Assembly (NCBI GenBank): GCA_965238265.1
Contig: OZ250185.1
Coordinates: forward strand, 3,472,001-3,536,000
Reading direction: 5' to 3'
DNA length: 64,000 nucleotides
DNA from: JAJDUF01 sp965238265
GTDB taxonomy: Bacteria; Chloroflexota; UBA11872; UBA12225; JAJDUF01
Position 1 is the first letter of the stretch. Each line of letters starts with the position of its first letter. Under the pieces are notes generated by a model. That model saw only the letters and a program-made list of their open reading frames with translations, did no database searches and was not told where the DNA came from. The translations under genes were made by a program, and so were the position numbers. Shown one piece after another: positions 60,335 to 64,000 of this stretch.

Positions 60335-60958
60335 ATGCCGGCTATCAACGATATCGTGCCTGACGGCGCGGAGGCCGGGGTGGGCCTGGCGCTCCAGGAT
60401 GATTGTGGCCGGCACCTGTTTCTGTTGGCCGGCACGCGCTTCCACTGCCCGCCGGGAGAGTTGTTCTACGCTGGCATTGGCGGTCACCGCGAACAAGGCG
60501 AGTCGTGGCTGGCCTGTGCCCGCCGGGAAGCCGAAGAAGAGATCGGCGCCGACATCACCCTCCGGTCGGCAGCGCAGACCTGGCACCTCCCGCGTCGTAG
60601 TCCGCCTGCACGGCTCGCGTTGCGCGACTGCCCGCGTCCGCTGGCCGTGTACGAGATGGTGCATCCGCCGGGAACGCCGCGAGCCGGCGGCGTGTACTAC
60701 CTGGTGATCTACTTGGCCCGCCTGCAAGGTCAGCCGCGCGTTCTGGCTCCGGAGGAGGTGCAGGGGGTGATCGCCTTGACGGCCGCGCAAGTGGTCCGGG
60801 GCGAGCAGCGCCGGCCTACGCTTGCCACGCTGCTCGCTGAGGGCGCTACCGTCATCGCTGGCGGCGAGTCCGTCGGTCGGCAGGTGCGGCTGTACCCCAT
60901 CGGCACGGCAAAGGCGTTGGCGCAGGTGCTCCAGGCATCGGCCGGCTCCCAGCAATAG
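60335..60958 (+). CDS. NUDIX hydrolase
   Basis: The Nudix box GGHREQGESWLACARREAEEEIGA is complete (G-x5-E-x7-RE-U-x-EE-x-G-U). I take ATG 60335 as start; the frame is open upstream into repeat DNA with no ribosome site. The product of about 207 residues hydrolyses nucleoside diphosphates linked to another group; the substrate is unknown. It is separated from the sulfur-carrier gene by a repeat. Confidence 0.85.
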   Translation: MPAINDIVPDGAEAGVGLALQDDCGRHLFLLAGTRFHCPPGELFYAGIGGHREQGESWLACARREAEEEIGADITLRSAAQTWHLPRRSPPARLALRDCPRPLAVYEMVHPPGTPRAGGVYYLVIYLARLQGQPRVLAPEEVQGVIALTAAQVVRGEQRRPTLATLLAEGATVIAGGESVGRQVRLYPIGTAKALAQVLQASAGSQQ

Positions 60959-61076
60959 CCAGGGTGCCCACAAGGGACGCCGCTGTCCCACTCCCATCAT
61001 TCCAGCGCAGCCCGGCAGCCGCTTTGTCAGCATCAGGATTCTCAGAATGAGAGGACGGGCAGAATCGAGATGATTG

Positions 61077-61814
61077 CTATAGCTTGCCTTCCCGGATTCG
61101 ATTGACAAAATACTCCGGGACCCGTCCTCCCTTCTCCCTATTCGATGGATGGGGGCCAGTGTAGACCGATCTCCCCGTTTTCACCAATCTCCTCGGAGCT
61201 AGATTATCCTTAAATTCAGCACCTTGGAAAACAACAATATCGGGGTTGAAGATTTCAACTTCTTCAACGAAGAACTCTCGGTCAAAGTGACCAAGTAGAT
61301 GTTTCCTATCTTCATCTCCCGCTCTCTTCGTTCTTCCTGTTGTAACGAATTTATAGTAATTTGTCAGAGTAATGTAGGAAAGAGGATTTTTCATGGCCAA
61401 CTCCCTCCCCGACTTCAGTATCTTCTCGCACGTGGAGGTGTTTTTGATTCCATTCCAGTATTCTTGGCATTCTAAAAATTCTCTCAAAAAGAATAGTGCG
61501 GTGAAGTATGTTCCAGCAATATGCTCGTTGTGTTTCGGGGCTGGTCTGTCTTCTATCGCCGCACGTCTTTCCTCGAAAGATTGGAACCATCCCGGCTGCC
61601 CTGGCCGCTCCGGCGTCTCGTCTTTGCCGATGTCCAGCCCGACGATCAAGATTCTCGCTGCTTCTCCGTAACACGAGCCAATATAGGGGTAAGTCGCAAA
61701 CTTGAGGGTGGGACGGCGTTTGAGGCAGCCGGTCTTCTCATCTATTTCGTATCTCTCGAAAAGCTCCCGATATTTCTTCTTCAATTGGCCCTTCAGTTCA
61801 GATTGCATGTCCAT
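61077..61814 (-). CDS. Low-GC protein resembling the uracil-DNA-glycosylase fold
   Basis: The 245-residue protein contains IGSCYGEAARILIVGLDIGKDE, NPDIVVFQGAEF and TGPHPSNREKGG. These could be the UDG-superfamily motif 1 (GLxPG-like), its core strand and the late HPS motif. The match is partial and I did not search. Base composition is far lower in GC than the flanking genes, so it is probably acquired. It stands next to an orphan nucleotidyltransferase gene. A role in DNA repair or in attacking modified phage DNA is possible. Confidence 0.5.
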   Translation of the reverse strand: MDMQSELKGQLKKKYRELFERYEIDEKTGCLKRRPTLKFATYPYIGSCYGEAARILIVGLDIGKDETPERPGQPGWFQSFEERRAAIEDRPAPKHNEHIAGTYFTALFFLREFLECQEYWNGIKNTSTCEKILKSGRELAMKNPLSYITLTNYYKFVTTGRTKRAGDEDRKHLLGHFDREFFVEEVEIFNPDIVVFQGAEFKDNLAPRRLVKTGRSVYTGPHPSNREKGGRVPEYFVNRIREGKL

Positions 61815-61833
61815 TGCTTACCTCCGGCCATCC

Positions 61834-62124
61834 TCAGACATGAACGGCCTCCGCTTCAACATACGGACGTAACTCCGGGCGCAGTGCCTTATCCGTCACC
61901 AGATCCACCGGGCGGTCCAGCAGGTCTTCAATGTAGAACTGCATGCCAAAGTAGCGCTTTGACGTCGCCGGCCCATCAAAACATACCAGGATGTCAATGT
62001 CGCTGCCGCCCGACGCCTCGTCGCGGACGGTCGAGCCGAAGAGCGCGAGGGCCGTGACGCCGAATCGCTCGACCAGCGTCGCCTTGTGGGCGCGCAGCAG
62101 ATTCAACGCTTCATCTCTGGACAC
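61834..62124 (-). CDS. MNT-type nucleotidyltransferase without HEPN partner
   Basis: The protein has the minimal nucleotidyltransferase motif FGVTALALFGSTVRDEASGGSDIDILV (GS...DxD) and a C-terminal helix. I start at GTG 62124 (GGAG 5 bases upstream); GTG 62139 is also open. In MNT-HEPN toxin-antitoxin pairs this protein AMPylates the HEPN ribonuclease, but no HEPN gene is adjacent here. It may have lost its partner or act on another target. Confidence 0.78.
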   Translation of the reverse strand: MSRDEALNLLRAHKATLVERFGVTALALFGSTVRDEASGGSDIDILVCFDGPATSKRYFGMQFYIEDLLDRPVDLVTDKALRPELRPYVEAEAVHV

Positions 62125-62207
62125 GACTACTCCTACCACTGCGGTATGATGTGGGTGTCTCGCGCTGTACGGCCGGCGCTGTCGTACACGGCGGCAAGAG
62201 GGGGTAG

Positions 62208-63041
62208 ATGATGTTCACCCGGAGACTCACGGAGGACGAACGGCAGCAATGGGAGCGCGATGGCTACTGCGTGCTGCCGGAAGCGCTGACACCCCACGAG
62301 GTGGCCCGTCTCACGCGGGTACTGGATCAGCTCTATCAACAGCATGTCGTGGAGAACCCGGAGGCCGACGCGGCGAAAGGGATTGACCGTCGCAACGTGA
62401 TGGAAGACGATGACGTTTTCGTCGAGCTGATGGACCATCCCGGCATCTTGGGGGTCGTGGCGGACCTGCTCGGCCCCTACATTCAGTTGAGCATGTCCGA
62501 GGCCGTCATCCGCCTGCCCGACCCCGAATTCAAGGGCTACATCCACACCGACGGTGGGCAGGCCCTCCAGCATATCCGGCTCAGTGATACAAGCTGGCCG
62601 CTCCAGCTAAAGATCCAATACTTCCTGACCGACGTGCTGGAGCCGAACGGCGGCAACTTTACGCTGGTACCGGGGAGCCACCGGCAACCGTACCCCGAGG
62701 AAGGGCTGCCCGACGGGCCGGATTCGCCCGGCACCGTGCAGCTCTCCGTCAAAGCTGGCGACGCGGCGATCTTCACCCATGCCATCTGGCACGGCCCAGC
62801 GCGGAACTTGTCGGGTAAGGCCCGCAAGACGCTGATCTACTGCTACAGCCAGCAGTGCTTTCGCCCCTTCGACTACGAGCAGCCCTCACCGGAGCTGTTG
62901 GCGCGTTGCACACCGCGCCAGCGGCGGTTGTTGGGCGACCTTGGCGCGGCCTGGCGTCCGGGCGCCTACTTCTACTCGCCACCGGATCAGGTCGAGGTGC
63001 TGTCGGGTGCGGCGACGCCGGCCGAGGGCGCCGCGGGCTGA
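62208..63041 (+). CDS. Phytanoyl-CoA dioxygenase family enzyme
   Basis: The 277-residue protein has H113-T-D115 in GYIHTDGGQ and distal H195 in AIWHGPARN, with Arg after it for 2-oxoglutarate. NGGNFTLVPGSHRQPYPEEG is typical. It starts RRLTEDERQQWERDGYCVLP, nearly the same opening as the partial gene at 63659, so the two are close paralogues on the same strand, separated by an MgtC-like gene. The substrate is unknown. Confidence 0.9.
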   Translation: MMFTRRLTEDERQQWERDGYCVLPEALTPHEVARLTRVLDQLYQQHVVENPEADAAKGIDRRNVMEDDDVFVELMDHPGILGVVADLLGPYIQLSMSEAVIRLPDPEFKGYIHTDGGQALQHIRLSDTSWPLQLKIQYFLTDVLEPNGGNFTLVPGSHRQPYPEEGLPDGPDSPGTVQLSVKAGDAAIFTHAIWHGPARNLSGKARKTLIYCYSQQCFRPFDYEQPSPELLARCTPRQRRLLGDLGAAWRPGAYFYSPPDQVEVLSGAATPAEGAAG

Positions 63042-63082
63042 ACGACAGCCGCGTGCAGTGCGCCGGAGCGTAGGAGCACGGC

Positions 63083-63550
63083 ATGGATTCTGCCCTGGCA
63101 GCAATCTACGACTATCTGCAACTGGAGGCGCTGGGTCGGCTGCTTCTCGCCGTGGTCCTCGCCGGAGTGCTCGGCTCCGAGCGGGAAATCGCTGGGCAGG
63201 CCGCGGGGCTGCGTACCCATGTGCTCGTGTCCCTGGGCGCAGCCTGCTTTACGCTCGTATCTATCTTCGGTTTCATTGGCTACGGCACGGTCCAAGACCC
63301 GGGGCGGGTTGCCGCGCAGATCGTGACCGGAGTGGGGTTTCTCGGTGCGGGAGCCATCTGGCGCTCCGGCGCCAGCGTGCGCGGCCTCACGACGGCCGCA
63401 AGCATCTGGATGGCGGCGGCCGTGGGGATGATGGCCGGGAGCGGTCTCTACACCTTGGCAACGGGTGCGACGGCGTTGACTTGGCTGGTGCTGTACGCTG
63501 TCAAACGGTTTGAGCGACGCCTAGGGACCAAGGATGGGCGTGAGGAGTAG
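63083..63550 (+). CDS. MgtC/SapB-family membrane protein
   Basis: The 155-residue protein has four membrane segments and the MgtC signature: VLGSEREIAGQAAGLRTHVLVSLGAACFTLVS, RVAAQIVTGVGFLGAGAIWR and VRGLTTAASIWMAAAVGMMAG. MgtC in pathogens inhibits F-type ATP synthase and supports growth at low magnesium; SapB-like relatives are of unknown role. The short C-terminus (no soluble domain) puts it with SapB. It lies 41 bases after the PhyH gene. Confidence 0.9.
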   Translation: MDSALAAIYDYLQLEALGRLLLAVVLAGVLGSEREIAGQAAGLRTHVLVSLGAACFTLVSIFGFIGYGTVQDPGRVAAQIVTGVGFLGAGAIWRSGASVRGLTTAASIWMAAAVGMMAGSGLYTLATGATALTWLVLYAVKRFERRLGTKDGREE

Positions 63551-63658
63551 CATGACTGCCGGCCTGTCTCCCGTCGTCCGCCTCCTGAGGTGGATTCCGG
63601 GGACCGTACCAGTCGGCGCTCTTCGGCTCACTCCACAGGGAAAGGAGCGGTATACGAG

Positions 63659-64000
63659 ATGTCTATGCGTAGGCTTACCGAGGCAGAGCGGCGCCAGTGG
63701 GGGCGCGATGGCTACCTGGTCGTGAAAGGAGCACTTGCACCGGACGAGGTGGACCGGTGTATCCAAGCGGTGGATGACCTCTATACGCGGTACGTGGCAC
63801 CCAACCAGGACGGCGCTCCCAAGCAGGGGATGAGCCGCCGGAACATCTACGCGGAGAGCGATGTCTTCATCGGGCTGATAGACCATCCGGGCACCTTGGG
63901 CCTGGTGCTGGACCTGATGGGTTCGTACATTGGTTGCAGCGTGGCGCAGGCGACCATGCGACCACTGGATCCGAGCTACAAGGGGTACATCCACCCCGAC
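63659..64000 (+). CDS. Phytanoyl-CoA dioxygenase family enzyme, 3' end off window
   Basis: ATG 63659 follows AAAGGAG by about 9 bases. The 114 codons present begin MSMRRLTEAERRQWGRDGYL and run to KGYIHPD, where the H-x-D iron motif begins, then the window ends. It is a close paralogue of the 62208 product. Confidence 0.88.
   Translation, partial: MSMRRLTEAERRQWGRDGYLVVKGALAPDEVDRCIQAVDDLYTRYVAPNQDGAPKQGMSRRNIYAESDVFIGLIDHPGTLGLVLDLMGSYIGCSVAQATMRPLDPSYKGYIHPD

Noticed and set aside
1..64000. Prophage, integrative element or insertion sequence
   Set aside because: No integrase, transposase, capsid, terminase or relaxase gene is recognisable. The tRNA-Lys gene has no nearby integrase or visible direct repeat of its 3' end.

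Overview
The window is high-GC bacterial DNA, most likely from the phylum Chloroflexota (environmental or host-associated lineages). That placement is an inference. It rests on the catabolic gene set: several phytanoyl-CoA-type dioxygenases, an M81/MlrC metallopeptidase, enolase-superfamily, creatininase and sialidase-like genes, and a solute-binding protein with an N-terminal module I associate with Chloroflexota. The yebC-ruvC-ruvA-ruvB-queA core block and abundant GC-rich palindromic intergenic repeats fit the same picture. No transposase, integrase or phage structural gene is visible.

Layout. 1-1019 is the 3'-truncated end of a minus-strand FAD oxidoreductase. 1226-5968 is a compact module: SF2 helicase, small protein, DndD-like SMC ATPase and two unknown proteins, with no dndA/B/C/E alongside. 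6020-16161 is metabolic (PPOX/F420-type oxidoreductase, GSA-aminomutase-like enzyme, M81 peptidase, PhyH dioxygenase, sialidase-like protein), interrupted by a HigB/HigA-ImmA toxin-antitoxin operon with a clear operator and by repeat-rich DNA at 12.5-13.6 kb. 16210-23053 holds an aldehyde dehydrogenase, a broken membrane gene, a Zn alcohol dehydrogenase, an MGH1-type glycosidase and phosphonoacetate hydrolase (phnA). 23249-31176 holds VapBC, a Gfo/Idh/MocA oxidoreductase, a predicted UGSC-family selenoprotein read through an in-frame UGA with a SECIS-like hairpin, a GNAT enzyme, an intradiol dioxygenase and an enolase-superfamily enzyme. 31374-41596 holds a creatininase, a GIY-YIG nuclease gene broken at two simple-sequence tracts, tRNA-Lys(CUU), a RibD-C reductase, plsY, a RelE-type toxin-antitoxin pair, a branched-chain aminotransferase, a restriction-modification pair whose methyltransferase is scrambled, two tandem paralogous small proteins and endonuclease IV.

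41.76-46.86 kb is a type II-C CRISPR-Cas locus: degenerate repeat, minus-strand tracrRNA candidate, cas9 (1071 aa), cas1, cas2 and a four-repeat array with abnormally short spacers. The tracrRNA candidate matches essentially the whole repeat, but its anti-repeat is split by an inserted hairpin. 46.87-52.7 kb is housekeeping (methyltransferase, yebC, ruvCAB, queA). 52797-55733 is a large one-polypeptide nuclease/DNA-methyltransferase. 55.9-64 kb holds an oligopeptide-type solute-binding protein, a SAM-I riboswitch controlling a threonine-synthase-like gene plus a ubiquitin-like sulfur carrier, a NUDIX hydrolase, a lower-GC UDG-like protein, an orphan nucleotidyltransferase, and two neighbouring PhyH dioxygenases flanking an MgtC-like membrane protein.

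The most interesting items are the selenoprotein with its SECIS-like element, the split anti-repeat tracrRNA beside an anomalous array, the SAM-riboswitch/ThrC-like/sulfur-carrier unit (a possible homocysteine route), the partial Dnd-like module, and the nuclease gene carrying two slippage tracts. All were read by eye; no alignment, folding or database search was run.
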